From the NCBI RefSeq assembly GCF_000143535.2, contig NC_037318.1:1116001-1180000 (forward strand): a DNA stretch of 64,000 nt. Direction: 5' to 3'. The notes under the pieces were generated by a model that saw only the letters and a list, made by a program, of their open reading frames with translations, did not search any database and was not told the origin of the DNA. Every line of letters starts with the position of its first letter. Within the stretch, counting starts at the first letter, position 1. The position numbers were made by a program, and so were the translations under genes. This DNA is from Botrytis cinerea B05.10 (taxonomy: Eukaryota; Ascomycota; Leotiomycetes; Helotiales; Sclerotiniaceae). Of this stretch, positions 1 to 11,725 are shown in pieces.

Positions 1-836
1 CCCCTCGGGAAAACCTCCCCCTCATTCTCCACAAACTCCGTTCCCCCACCGTCTTTCCTCCTAACAAATCTCTTCCCCACCTTCTCCCACTTATGACTCC
101 CAGGCCAAAAACTCAAACATCCATTTTCCCTCGTTGCATCCTCGAGCGCATACCAAAATCCCACTGCGCTAGGTGGATCGGTGTATAAGAATGTGGAATC
201 TTGATGGGGGGGGACTGCGCCGCCAATTTCAGGGTTCTTGCAAATTATCATTGATTGCAAACATTGGGGTTTCTTGAAACCGAGGGATTGCGCGATGAGA
301 GAAGGAGAGTGTGTGGCATTTGGGGAAAGGAGCGCGGCGAAGGGGGGCGAGAGTGAATGGAGAGCATGCCCGATTTTGTTTATGGAGAGGTGTTTAGGTT
401 TTAAGAGTTCGCCTGTTGGGGAGAGTGCGTCTATTTTCTTGTGTGTTAGTAATTGATAGTGAAGATTCAATTTCATTCAACAGGTTTGAATGAATATTCA
501 AAAAAAATCATATAAAGTGAATAGTTCATGATCCAAAACACGAGAAAACATACCTTCTTCAAAGAAAAATCTTATCTTATCACCACTCTCCAGAAAATAA
601 CTATCCCCAACATGTTCAACGTCATCTCCTTCCCCCGTACTAAATTTCGTCATGGGATGATCTTCCAGCGAGAAATTGTTCAACATAGAATGAGTCTCGG
701 ATAGCAGGGAGGAAACCGTTTCTTGGGAGAGAGCTCCTGGGATTATCAAGTAACCATCTTTGTTAAAGGTGTCGAGCTGCTCCTTTGTGAGGCCCTTAGA
801 GGCAGCAGGAGGCGGCGATGTACGAGAGGGTGACAT
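1..836 (-). CDS. phytanoyl-CoA dioxygenase (PhyH/PHYHD1-like) family protein, 3' end cut by window edge
   Basis: Two exons, 836..554 and 430..1. The intron begins GTATGT and ends ATAG, and the frame continues as ...EEG/D-ALSPTGELL. The visible part is about 237 residues, against roughly 290-300 usual for PHYHD1-type proteins, so the C-terminus lies left of the window. PhyH enzymes are Fe(II)/2-oxoglutarate dioxygenases. The first half of the metal facial triad is visible as the H-x-D in PPHQDSTFL (H170, D172), inside the conserved run ending FLYTDPPSAVGFWYALEDA. The N-terminus holds the usual 'F..DGYLIIPGALS' opening near residues 24-37. The distal His and the Arg that binds 2-oxoglutarate are not in view. 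The start ATG at 836 is the first in frame. The substrate cannot be told from sequence, and the fungal members are mostly uncharacterised. Confidence 0.88.
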
Positions 837-1367
837 TTTTGCTTTGAATTGAGGAAATTGCTATTATTGGGGGAGTGGAGGGTTTAATAGTAAAGCAAGA
901 TGTGGAGTTTAAGGAGATGGATTCTCTTATCGAATGACCCCTCACTCGATAAGCCTACCTAGGCCGAATTATGTCGGAACTGCCCGAACGGCTCGTTTGC
1001 TAGAGAGCATGCTTTGCAATTGCGAGTTTGAATAGGACGCAATTGGTGACAGCAGCAATCCGGTGCGGTGTTTGTTTCCTGTGAGACCTACAGCACTGGT
1101 AGCCAGAAATCTGAGGAGATCTTGTATATGGGGGGAGGGGGAAAGAGAAAACATGCGGGATGTATCAGCAAAGACCCCCAAAAAATCATTCTACTTATAC
1201 TTTCTGCTACTCCATCCGAACTCGCATAGCAAAGTGAGGGGTGAACCACATTGATTGATGGTGGGTTGCATAGTGGGTGTGTGGTAAAACAAGATCATGA
1301 GAAAATTATTCTTTCCTGCTTTCCTGCCGCCTTCGCCAAAAAAAGGGCTGGTGGTGCACAAGAGTGC
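837..1367. other. intergenic spacer, no gene seen
   Basis: The stretch between the PhyH-like start and the tRNA terminator has only short unconvincing ORFs. It should include the PhyH-like promoter. Confidence 0.5.
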
Positions 1368-1377
1368 AAAAATAAAA
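1368..1377 (-). terminator. Pol III terminator of the tRNA-Leu gene
   Basis: Just downstream of the tRNA on the minus strand comes TTTTATTTTT, a split T-run of the kind that ends RNA polymerase III transcription. Confidence 0.6.
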
Positions 1378-1382
1378 CAACT

Positions 1383-1485
1383 GGTGACTGAGGGGTTCGA
1401 ACCCTCGCATCTCTCGATAATGGTGAATTCTACTTCGTAAGAAGTGTCTTAAAACCATCGCCTTAGACCACTCGGCCAAATCACC
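1383..1485 (-). tRNA. tRNA-Leu (anticodon UAA) with a 22-nt intron
   Basis: The 103-nt gene on the minus strand folds as a class II tRNA. The 7-bp acceptor stem is GGTGATT/AGTCACC with one G-U pair. The D arm is GCC...GGC with the box A core, the T arm is GAGGG-TTCGAAC-CCCTC (box B), and a leucine-type extra arm is present (ATC-GAGA-GAT). The anticodon stem ATGGT/ACCAT closes a loop holding TAA at 1451-1449. It is interrupted after position 37 by an intron at 1447..1426. That intron contains TTA, able to pair with the anticodon, and a CTTC/GAAG inverted pair, the form expected for the tRNA splicing endonuclease. Mature length is 81 nt before CCA addition. Confidence 0.95.
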
Positions 1486-4400
1486 ACTGTGTTGCTGGCG
1501 GTTCTGCATCGTATTAATGACTTAAACTAAAATTGAATCCGAATAAACATGCTCCCGTTTAATCTCGTATCAAAAAATAGTCTAAAACAGTTCATCCACT
1601 TAAATTTTTCTCCTCAGAAATCTGCTTTTAATTTGTGTATTACTTCACAGATCTTCGCAACTTTTCAGAAAGTTTAAGCGGAATATTTTTGATGCGGGGC
1701 GACCAATGGGTGGGGAAAAAGAGGGACCGGTACACCATTGATCTTATGAAGGTATTTCTCTTCTGTCAGACGCGACCCAGAGACCTCCGACATCTAGATG
1801 GCTTGCTCCTATCCTCGCCATTACTCCTATGGACCACTTATGAGCACCTTACCAAGAATACCATTTCTCAAAAGTACATCGTCGTGAATCTCCGCCAATG
1901 TTCATGATACCATGATATGATGCATTGTTCGAGCTATCGAAATTCGGGTTGTGAAATGACTGTCAGATCAGATTCCACGTACTGTCAGACCATGCCCGTT
2001 AACCGCTTTGAGTCTCTATAAACTATCATATCAAAGATGATAGCGATGTTGAATCATGTTGTGCGAATGCAAGTGAATGACTTCATATCAAACGCCTTCG
2101 TAGTCACATTTAAGCGAAAGCGAAGGCTAGCTCTTGCAACAGCTCTTAAATAAGGGCCATTCCATTCGTACTTGTCTAGCACTTTAGAGTGAACACAACC
2201 TGGCACTTAGAACCTACATCGTAGATTCTACGTCGTCTGAATTCCACTCAAATCAACACATACAAACTATCTGATAAATATAAATCTAAATGTGACACAT
2301 ATGCCTATGATTACTTCATAAAGGGCCATGTACACACATACCCAGACTTTGCAGATGATATATCTATCACTTGAAAAAAAACTCAGGGTTTCTCGATCGA
2401 TAGAGTAAAATCTACAGAATTGCAAAGACATTCATTTCGGAGACTTGAAGATCCATTAGGTCTCTGAAAGATCTGCATTTTGCACTCGCTATATTTCTTT
2501 AACCATTGGCGGAACTTTGCACTCCGCACTTCAAGCTATCGTAATCGAAGCGGCTCAAGTCAAAAAGAAAGTTCTTTGAGAAGAAACGTAGAGGAAGTAC
2601 TTTCTGGAAAATCACTAGTCGGTGATATTTATAAACATCAGTTATGTTTCCGATTGCTTTGATTTTGAATCGTGCTTGGTGTTGTTGCCATGCTATATTC
2701 GAGATGAAGTATTGACTCCCCCTCGATAAACTAACTTTGGAATAAGCAATACATGAGTGTTGAGTGTATGTTACTACATAGTGATTATATTTCCTCACCA
2801 CAACGCCTAAGAACACGCCTCTCTTTCTCTAGTCAAGGCCATTCCGGAAGTATAGTATAAGATCCCTCCTTAGTGGGAAAGAATCATGGATATACACTGC
2901 GACTTCCATTTACTTAAGCTGTAGCGTTTACCAGATCCCAGTCTTTATTACCTCCTACTTGTAGTTCTGGTCATATTGCTGTATAGTCTTCTCACTTGCT
3001 AAGCTCAAGCCTTTCCGGGTTTCAATTTCTTAGTTCATGTAATGCATCATCTCACCGATTACAATGTTTACCATATCTCCTTATTGCTTCTATCTAGTCG
3101 GCGAAATTTGATAGTAAGAAAAATGTTCCCCTTAACCACCACTTTCAATACTCTAAGTTCAGTTCTCACATCGACAAGGCTCTTCACATTGGTACTTGGA
3201 TGGTCTATTTTGCTCTAGGTTAAAGCTTTGTCTCTTCCTTACGTACCTTGAAACATTCATAGAATCAAAATTGACAAAAATCTGCGTTTACACTGGTGCC
3301 ACGCCTTCTTCCCTCTTTCTAACCGAAACAGCTCACCGCAGAAGATGAAACTAACAAGGAGAAAGTTCTTCTGCAAGAGCATAGTGTACTCACTAAAACA
3401 TGAATTTTTGACTTTGGAATAAAAGGCTCTTAGCATCTTCGATTCAGATATTGAGAAGCAGGATGTATCGTGATTCATAATGTCATATCTGTAGAGTAAT
3501 AGAAAATGATAAGATGTTTTGTAATGATTGGTAGGAATTAATGTTTACTACATACTATGACCGTTGACCGCCAACTGTTAAGTGACTGTCCTCCCCCTGA
3601 CGCAGACACGAATGAAGCCGTTTTTCTCAATGAAAGTCCTTCTCGCCATAAGATTTTTTCTGAAATTCATTCTTATCCAATCAGAAACTCTCAATATGAC
3701 ACCAATAGAAAAATTGAGACGATGAGGATATCTGAGAAAAAATCAAAGACTGATACCTATTTATATCTGCTATTGGATACCCTAAACCTACTTTCTTCTG
3801 ACAGAGACATACCATGATTCTACCAGATAACCAGAAAAAGCTAAACAAAGCGGATGAACAAAAGAAATCATAGCTGTAAAAGAAAGCAGCGATTTGAAAA
3901 CGTACCGGGGTCGAGAGGAACCTTGTTACGAAGTGTGATGCAACGGAAGAGTGAGAATGTTGGTCGACATTTTGCTGGCGGTGTATGCTTGAGGCCTCCT
4001 ACGCTCACTGCGAAATCGACTGATATCAAATATGTTGTTGGGAAGTTGATTGCCAAGGCAGAGTTGAGAAGACGACCACCCCATTGCCTTTTCCCCGCTT
4101 AGGAAAGTACAAGTAAACGGACAAGCAGGGTGTCATCAGCCACAAGCCTCACCTCTTGCATAACCTCATCCTCATCCTGCACAACCAATTCCATTTCCCT
4201 GGATTTGCCAGCTTCTCTACCCTCATGGCCTATCCGTCCTTCGCGTATCATCGCACAATCTCACGGTTACCATTCAAAGTACACACTGACAAGTACTAAG
4301 TAACACTTTCCATGCATTAACCCATAAACCTCGGGATACCCCATTGCCTCCTTTCTCTATCTGCCCCCCCCGGTTATCGTGATCGCAAGCTCGCAAGCCA

Positions 4401-5030
4401 GAAAAGGAAAATCTCCATTTCGTTCCGTGGTCGTGGAGTTGTCTAACCTAGCTATGCGTACTACAATTCTTAGAGATGATTAAAGAAGTGCCGAGGAGCA
4501 GATACTTGTGCTGATTTGCAAAATTGTAAAAGATGCCAATTACTACAAGGAAAGGCCGAGGCTATCTGCCCATCAAGTCAGATGTACCAATGATTGACCT
4601 TTAATCCCTTGAAGCCCTTAGCATGGTAACGTTGGATGATGAGTGACGAGAAACTACGTATGCTAGTGAGTCTCTCAATGAGCTTCGGCGCCATCATGGA
4701 TCTAATGCATGAGCCAATGCAAACAATTGAGATATGATTAAGACGAGAAACATGCTTTCATTGGCCTAACTCCTAGTTCCTAACCATCAATTCATATTAA
4801 TCCAATCCTATTCAATCCATCAGTCGTATACGCATAGATTCATTCATACAGCCGCTCTGAAAATGCTCAAATGCAGAAAATGATCCACCCAAATCATGAG
4901 ACCTTGGAAAGTCTTTTTACAGACATTCCATGTCGTTGCCAAAAGTATAGATGCCAAGAGAAGTAAGATCGAATCGTTATAGCCATGTCAATGTATCACG
5001 AGTTTGTTGCAGAGTTGACCAAAGTAGGAA
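1486..5030. other. gene-poor AT-rich stretch, no supportable gene
   Basis: All open frames here are under about 105 codons, overlap on both strands and show no domain or family pattern. Two adjacent plus-strand frames (3557-3817 and 3854-4102) were examined and have no recognisable motif. I saw no transposon ends or long repeats. Confidence 0.5.
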
Positions 5031-5839
5031 TTATGCGGAAATTCCTCCGGAGCGCTCACTTGGTATGAGTTCGTAGCCATCTTCAGGGGCGAGGGCAAAT
5101 GCAGAGATTGTAATACCTGCAGCCGATACAATCGAGAGACACCAACTAACAGTGCAGAAAATCCATCCTTTGTCCAGCTTCCAGCCCGGGAAGAATTGTT
5201 CATCATGGTCATATAGATATGCCTACTAATAGTCAGTATCATCTCGCCTCGCGTCCATTAATTTCCAAAACAAACACAACATACCACAATACTCATACTA
5301 GCTGCTTGAACTATACCCACCAACACCAGCAACAAAGCTAGTATTTTCCAGCCCGTCTCTCTCTTTTGCTTGCCACCGAGTAAGACAACTACATATGCCA
5401 CCAGTGTAACTAACTCTACCACAGCTGCAAAAGACATCAGAAATCCTACGGATCGCCACATGGAACAGAATCCCCTGTCTGGCCCAGCACAATCTTCCGA
5501 TGTAGGGAAATGAGAAGAGTGGCCTGTGAGCGAACTGTAGCTGCGATGAAGTCCTATCGATTTCGTTACATGATTACCGTTCGGTGTCGTCACATCCCAT
5601 GTAATCCAATCAGGTATGAAGATCGATACAAAAGTCATTGTTGTCGCTATACAATTCAAACTATCAGCGATTGCACTATAATGCGTTGGCAGAAGAAGGC
5701 AGGAGCAACTCAGAGGGCTAGATCCGGCCAAGATAACTGCGATACTTCTAACGAACACAAGGAATAGAAATGATGTAGAGAATAACATACCAGCGATAAA
5801 CACTGCGAGAGCGACACTGTAAACATAAACCCTCGTCAT
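5031..5839 (-). CDS. four-transmembrane, claudin-like membrane protein of unknown function
   Basis: Three exons, 5839..5791, 5646..5285 and 5222..5031, give a 200-residue protein. The introns are GTATGT...ATAG and GTATGT...GTAG and both keep frame. Hydrophobic segments lie near residues 5-27, 81-107, 114-140 and 157-178. The first extracellular loop (28-80) has W30 and W33 plus two cysteines (C69, C77) spaced like the disulphide in claudin/PMP22-type loops. The second loop reads YLYDHDEQFFPGWKLDKGW. A short polar tail follows TM4. The topology suggests a plasma-membrane or cortical protein, but I cannot assign it to SUR7, PalI/Rim9 or another named family. The last intron's acceptor is a tandem TTAGTAG; only the distal AG keeps the frame open. 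The splice model is well supported by loop continuity; the function is unknown. Confidence 0.8.
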
Positions 5840-6968
5840 AGTGCTGTAAATATACGCAGGATTACTTTCGCAACCTTCCTAAATTGCCGCCTCTCCTTCA
5901 ATGCAGATGTTTGTTCCCGTCTCGCCTTTAGGTATTTAATATCGAAGGAACAGTGTTTCTCTTGAAGAGATATAAAGACAAGAGACAACGAAAGTCTCTG
6001 AGAACGAGAAATTGCGAATGAGGGGTTCGAGTCGTTGGAATTTAATCGGTATGGGTCTTCGAAGGAAGGTTGCGTAGTGACCTATGCATGCAAAGCACAA
6101 ACCGGTTGGCCTGGCCTGCCTAATCGAGTGATTCGCTGATATTGAATAGAGCTCCCCCCAAGTTATCTATCGCCCAAACACTCGACAAATGGCGGTGAGC
6201 GTCTATTCCGGAGAAAGATCCGGTTCCTTCAATTGTAAGTATTATATCACGTCTCAGGATTCCAAGTAGATAGATGCGGAGTAGATGCTGTTGTGCATGC
6301 TTGAAGTGATGGTATTGTTTGACTCTGGGAAAGGTGGGAGGAAATGTCCAAACTTGTCATAACCATTAACCTTATTACTCGGTAGGCGGAGTGGAGTGTC
6401 GAAATGACGTTGCTGATTGATTTAACGAGTACTAATGGGAGGCACTAGAGGGAGGCTTCGGAACATTCGACAGATTTTAATCACGAGGACGGATTTAGAT
6501 ATTGGCTGCATACAATTGCATACGATTGCATACAGTATCACATTATTACTAGGTAGGCGCTGATAAGAAGCAATAAATAGTGTGCGAGAATTGTTGTATT
6601 ATTGGTGATAAAAGAACAATTGGTACTTGATGCCATGTCTTTTGTTGGGGTATCTCAGTTAACAATATCGTGGTTGATTTGGATATCGGAGAAAATGCAA
6701 CCACTGAACAGCCACCACTATATATTATCTGCTCAGCCATCCCTTATTGGCCACCCAAAAGGAAATCAGAAACCGGATTTAGCCATTTCCATCATCTCCA
6801 GCTAAGCTATCGAATATGCAATTGATGCCTGTAGTTTGTAGGCAAGAAACGTTGGGGCGATTTGTTAGTCTTCAACCCACAGCAGCTCTCAACCCACCCT
6901 TTTCAACAACCACTGCAATGAGAGATAACATGTTATCGATACCACTCGTTTGATGTTGAATCCCGTCC
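5840..6968. other. intergenic region
   Basis: It holds the upstream region of the four-TM gene and the 3' flank of the WKF gene. A short ATG-started frame at 6189 runs into a GTAAGT donor but finds no in-frame acceptor nearby, so it is not called. Confidence 0.4.
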
Positions 6969-8411
6969 TCATTCACTGTCCTCACTTTCGCTGCTGCTCG
7001 ACCCGTCTTCACTGGACGAATCCTCATCATCACTACCCGAACTAGATGAGCTGCTTGATGAACTGGATGATGTATCGTCTTTGTTGTTACCGTCCACCAT
7101 TGACTCGTCATCGGAGCTGCTATCATCAGAGTCACTACTTGAATCTGAGTCAGAAGAGCTTGAATCGTCAGCGGCAAGTGTCCGTTGCTTTCTTTTCCTT
7201 CCGATCTTCTGGGGGGTACCATCATTTAATCGCAGCCTCTTTTCTCCGTCCGTTGCTACAGATTCTGTTTCCGTGGCTTGCGTATCCGTCGTCTCTTCGG
7301 AAGACGAAGAGCCCAATTCAGCAAGAATTTGTTCAGCTCTCATTCTTTTGGCCATTCTAGGAGCCATTGCTACGTCCGACAGTCCCATAATTACACCTTC
7401 TTCATATCCCATTTGAGACGACGCTCCAGCGGCAGTCATTGATGCAACATATTCGTTCATGGCAAGGTCGTACTCTCGTTGTCTCTTGCTACTGTCTGCC
7501 ATGGTTGCTGGAAATCCAGAAGCGTCAGACTCTCGATCTTTCACCTTGATAGCTAATGCCTCGTCTCGAAGTCTTTTTCTAACCCCTCCCTGCAAACCTC
7601 TGACGTACTCGTAGAGAAGATGGACGTGATCGGAGGGAACGACCTCAATGTTGAAAGCGTGTTTCAATAAGTGATTTTGATGGTTTTTGTTGAACTTCCA
7701 CGTCTCCTTCGATTCGTGATATTGTTTTAAATATGCTAAGAACGGACGTGGGGCGGCAATTGGTTTGGAGACTTTCGACTTCTTCACAGACTTCTGGGGT
7801 GTTGAATCCTTCTCACTGGTACCATTTTCTTGTTTGGCTTCCGATTTTGCCTTCTTGACTCTTTTCACCCTCCGTTCCTTTTCTGGGAGTGTGGTATCAA
7901 ACTGTTCTTCGACTATAGGTGGTGCAGGTGTTTCAAAAGCTTGACTCGTAGAAGGACCGTAGAAAAAGTCGTCTTGTGCTTTTTGATCAGCCACCCAACC
8001 TAAGTATAACTGTTTTATACTATCTCCATCTTGAGATTTTGTTTCCGGGGTGAATGTTACTGATTTCTTTAGTGCAGATTTTCTGGGTGTAGTAAAAATT
8101 GAATCAGGCGCGATTGATCGTTGTGGTTCAGAAGCAGGAGGATGAGAGTTGAGGTTCTTCGGCTTTTTCGCAGACGTTTCGTGCTCGGACTCGGTGTCGT
8201 CTCTTGGTCTTTTCCTATTTGCTATCTCGATTTCTCTTTGAGGTTCGGCAATTGAGGCTTGAGAATTTGAATCTGAGGAATCTGGGGCCGATTTCAACTT
8301 TAAGCCTAATCGTTTCCATGAGGGGACTCGTGGCGCCCCTCCACTCGCGGAAGTTGAAGGTATCATGGCAAAGAACTTAAGCAGTCTAAGAGTGTACCGG
8401 CCTATGGACAC
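6969..8411 (-). CDS. WKF-domain nucleolar-type RNA-binding protein (C7orf50/Rbp95-like)
   Basis: This single open frame has up to 480 codons. The first ATG at 8411 would add 15 residues (MSIGRYTLRLL...). The ATG at 8366, starting MIPSTSASGG, is an equally good and perhaps likelier start, giving 465 residues. The WKF domain spans about residues 223-286: PFLAYLKQY, then TWKFNKNHQNHLLKHAFN, then YEYVRGLQGGVRKRL. That pattern matches human C7orf50 and, I believe, yeast Rbp95 (YCR016W), a pre-60S ribosome biogenesis factor. The N-terminal 220 residues are basic and disordered with KKPK- and KRVKK-type nuclear signals. The C-terminus is a long Ser/Asp/Glu run, as in many nucleolar proteins. It is divergent from the proteasome gene. 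The ribosome-assembly role is inferred from the family. Confidence 0.85.
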   Translation of the reverse strand: MSIGRYTLRLLKFFAMIPSTSASGGAPRVPSWKRLGLKLKSAPDSSDSNSQASIAEPQREIEIANRKRPRDDTESEHETSAKKPKNLNSHPPASEPQRSIAPDSIFTTPRKSALKKSVTFTPETKSQDGDSIKQLYLGWVADQKAQDDFFYGPSTSQAFETPAPPIVEEQFDTTLPEKERRVKRVKKAKSEAKQENGTSEKDSTPQKSVKKSKVSKPIAAPRPFLAYLKQYHESKETWKFNKNHQNHLLKHAFNIEVVPSDHVHLLYEYVRGLQGGVRKRLRDEALAIKVKDRESDASGFPATMADSSKRQREYDLAMNEYVASMTAAGASSQMGYEEGVIMGLSDVAMAPRMAKRMRAEQILAELGSSSSEETTDTQATETESVATDGEKRLRLNDGTPQKIGRKRKQRTLAADDSSSSDSDSSSDSDDSSSDDESMVDGNNKDDTSSSSSSSSSSSGSDDEDSSSEDGSSSSESEDSE

Positions 8412-8777
8412 GCGAACTGAAATCTAAGCTTCGAAAGGCAAGCCCTGATATTTGACAAAAAATACAAAAAAGTGACGCTCAGATTGATGTTGATGTGAAG
8501 GACCGTGAAGTAACTTTTTTTCTCTTGATAAGAATACACGCCGCTTTAATAATCGGCGCTAGACTATTTTGGACGATAGCCCAGGCTTCAAGCTTCCGCG
8601 TGTAAAGGTTAGATACCGGTAGCTACTGTACATGACAACTTTGAAGCATCATAATTTCTTCTACGTCTTTATTCCTCACCTAAATAACCACGATACCTGT
8701 TGATTCCAATCTACAAGCAACCATTGTTTTGAAATACCCCATCCTTCAGATCTAAATACCAAGTCAACTTCTTCAAA
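8412..8777. promoter_or_regulatory. shared divergent promoter between the WKF gene and proteasome alpha-1
   Basis: Only 366 bp (411 bp if the inner WKF start is used) separate two start codons facing away from each other. Both promoters must lie here. No named factor site could be assigned by eye. Confidence 0.6.
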
Positions 8778-9905
8778 ATGTCGGGTATGTTTGTTCTCGC
8801 GCGCCCACCTCTTGACAAGCTCCTCAAGAAGCTCGAGAAGCTTGAACTAACAATCCACAATAGGTAGCGCAGGTTACGACAGACATATCACGATCTTTTC
8901 TGATCAAGGAAGATTATACCAAGTCGGTACGCACATTCAGACGCAAATAGAACCGTTAAAGCCATGGGATTCGTAGGATCTCAGCTTTATTGATCTATGA
9001 CGACCCCAATCCAACATAACAACATGCAATAACATTATACTAACTGCTCTTGCGAGAATAGAGTATGCTTTCAAAGCTATCACCGCTGCGAACATTATGT
9101 CTGTAGGCATTCGAGGAAAGGATTGTGCTGTTGTTTTGTCTCAAAAGAAAGTTCCCGTACGACACGCTGGTCCAGATTCTATTTCAAGTTCAATACTGAT
9201 AAATTGGTGCTCCACATAGGATAAGCTCATTGATCCATCGTCCGTCTCCCACATCTTTCAATTGTCACCATCCGTAGGATGTGTTATGACAGGTTCTATC
9301 GCAGATGCAAGAGCCTCTGTCCAGAGAGCTATTGGTGAGGCTGCCGAATTCAGATACAAGTTTGGATACGAGATGCCGTGTGATGCCCTGGCAAAGAGGA
9401 TTGCCAATATCAGCCAAGTCTATACCCAAAGAGTAAGCTTACTTAATGAAACCTTTGTCGAATTTCTGGATGATACTGTACCTCTATTCATCGTGCTAAC
9501 TTCATATTGTTTTTTTAGGCATACATGAGACCTTATGGTGTTGCAACCACGTTAATATCGTTGGATTCTGAGTTTGGTCCTCAACTGTACAAATGTGACC
9601 CAGCTGGCTACTACACTGGTTACAAGGGAACAGCTTCGGGTCCAAAGCAACAGGAGGCGTTCAATCACCTGGAGAAAAAGCTCAAGAACAAGGATTGTGC
9701 AGAAGGTAGCTGGGAAGATGTAGTAGAATTAGGCATCACAACTTTGAGCACAGTTCTCAGCGTCGATTTCAAGAAAGGAGAATTGGAGATTGGTATTGTT
9801 GGGGGGCCAAGAAAGGACGGAAAAGAGGGCACAGATCCGGGCTTCAGGGCTTTAACTGAAGAGGAGATCGATGAGAGGTTACAGGCAATCGCAGAAAAAG
9901 ACTAG
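8778..9905 (+). CDS. SCL1: 20S proteasome subunit alpha-1 (Scl1/PSMA6 type)
   Basis: Five exons (8778..8784, 8864..8926, 9062..9156, 9220..9432, 9519..9905) give 254 residues, the usual size. The first exon codes only Met-Ser plus one base. The N-terminus carries the alpha-type proteasome signature [20 protein letters not shown], the segment that forms the axial gate of the core particle. Other landmarks are [29 protein letters not shown] and [18 protein letters not shown], which match the alpha-1/iota subunit rather than other alpha subunits. Alpha subunits are structural and non-proteolytic. They form the outer ring with alpha-2 to alpha-7 and contact the 19S cap. The very short first exon is easily missed by gene finders. 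Frame closes across all four introns. Confidence 0.96.
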
Positions 9906-11725
9906 TTGCCGATCATAGTAAAGAGATGAGGCAAGATATCCAGATGAGGCAGCTATGAAATACGTTCGGTAATACCGGCGAATGACTGATCGAGAAATAC
10001 TATTGCTATGAAATTCAATTTATGATACCAATCTGCATTTGATACCGAGCAATGGGAGCAATGGTAGGCGAGAAAGCCACATATCTTCTGTCTTCTCGTT
10101 AATTTTGGCGCAACATTTTGTACACTCGAGGAAAAAAGAAACGAAACGGAAACATAGCCATATTGTGGCTTGACCACTGCTGGACTGAATAATAGACGAC
10201 CCATACCTTCGGTGACAGTGTGCTATGATTATCTCGGATGATCTGACTAGATCCAGGACAACATCACTTTACTGCAGCATCAATGATCTAGCATTACGCA
10301 GCCCTATCCGGAAATATGGTTTTGGGATTGATCGAATCATCCATCATCTCACACCCCAAACAAATATTAAGACAGGGAATATGAAATATTGAGTATTGAG
10401 GATCCGAAAAGAGTAGTGGGGTGGAGTCCCAAAATGGGTCTATTGGAGTTACCAAGCTACGGACATGGAATATTGGGATGCGGTGATAGGAGTATCTCCC
10501 AAAGAAATCACATCTTGGTACTGGGTTAAGATCGTATGGCCCCCAGATGATCTGCTGTAGTCTGTGTTCAGGACACAGGTGATTCTCCGGTCTATGTGCA
10601 GAGAACAGTATGGTGTGGTATGTAATAATACATATGCATCGATATGGTTGGCACCTGGCGCAGTCACCGCCTGTCCAATGCGAGTGAGATGCTTTCTACA
10701 ACTTCAGCTATAACGATATTATGATCTGGATCCGAGGTTTCCCATTGGTTGAAAATTTTGATGGCAACACACGTTTGAGCCTTGAACCGGCATGGTTTTT
10801 GCTCTGATGGCTTTTTTGTAAGATTATGAGTGGATTAGATTGTTTGACGGGTCAGAACCTAGTGAAGGCTGAATATTTTATCCCTGTTCCCACGCGAGCG
10901 AACAGGTACCGAGGTGTAGCTCAATCTTTTTAGCTTCTTTTTTCCCTTTGCTTCCTTTACCAAGAAACCTAAAAGGAATCCCAAATCATTATCCACATAC
11001 CGCGCATACGAAAGTCACACAGAGATTTGACTGCACATCACACAGGGGACCCATATTCATTACCCACAATCTACCTCTCATCTAATCCTCCCATCATCCT
11101 CCACCACTCATTCCCACGTTTCAATCCCTACGTTCTTCCTCTAAGAATCTGAGGTACACCCATTACACAATACTATTCCAAAACCTATCTCGAGCCATCT
11201 AATCTTCAGTGAACCCTTGGACATCTCGCAAATCGCTGCCGTCATGCGTCTCCTGAGAAAGATCATGATAGCTTGGTACCCTTGCATCCTTACACCCTTA
11301 CAGCTCTGTAGGGTTTAAAGTAGCTTTGAGCTCGTCACTCCCGTATCATTAGCATCGGGCTTAGTTGTGGGGCACAGATGGCTTTCTATACAGTGAGAGT
11401 AACTCAATGGTATCTAATATTTCCAATGGAATCAAAGAGTTGGCTTTGTCTGGCTGAGGTATCCTCCCGTTAGCCAGCCACGTTGAGACTCAAAGTGGAT
11501 GATCAATTTTCAGAGTCAACGTCCTATCTAGTCAAGCATCATTTGAAAAGCTTCATAAACGGCCGAGATGGCTTCATCTTTCCAAGACATCAACGGCACA
11601 GTCTTTCATTCAGTTCCTCATTGTCTCCACGCCTCCACTTCCTACCCATTAGCAAGTCATTCTAGTGTTCATTTTCCCGTTATTTGAAGTTACAGCATCT
11701 TCAAAGCCTCAAAACTACATACACA
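9906..11725. other. intergenic region, no gene seen
   Basis: These 1.8 kb have only short ORFs. The right part (about 10.9-11.7 kb) is pyrimidine-rich and may be promoter and 5' leader of the next gene. Confidence 0.4.

Noticed and set aside
6007..6030. GGGGTTCGAG, a T-arm-like sequence suggesting another tRNA
   Set aside because: The matching T stem, acceptor stem and D arm are absent around it.
6189..6234. Possible first exon (MAVSVYSGERSGSFN) ending at a GTAAGT donor
   Set aside because: The nearest acceptor creates a stop codon at the joint and no downstream coding exon could be found.
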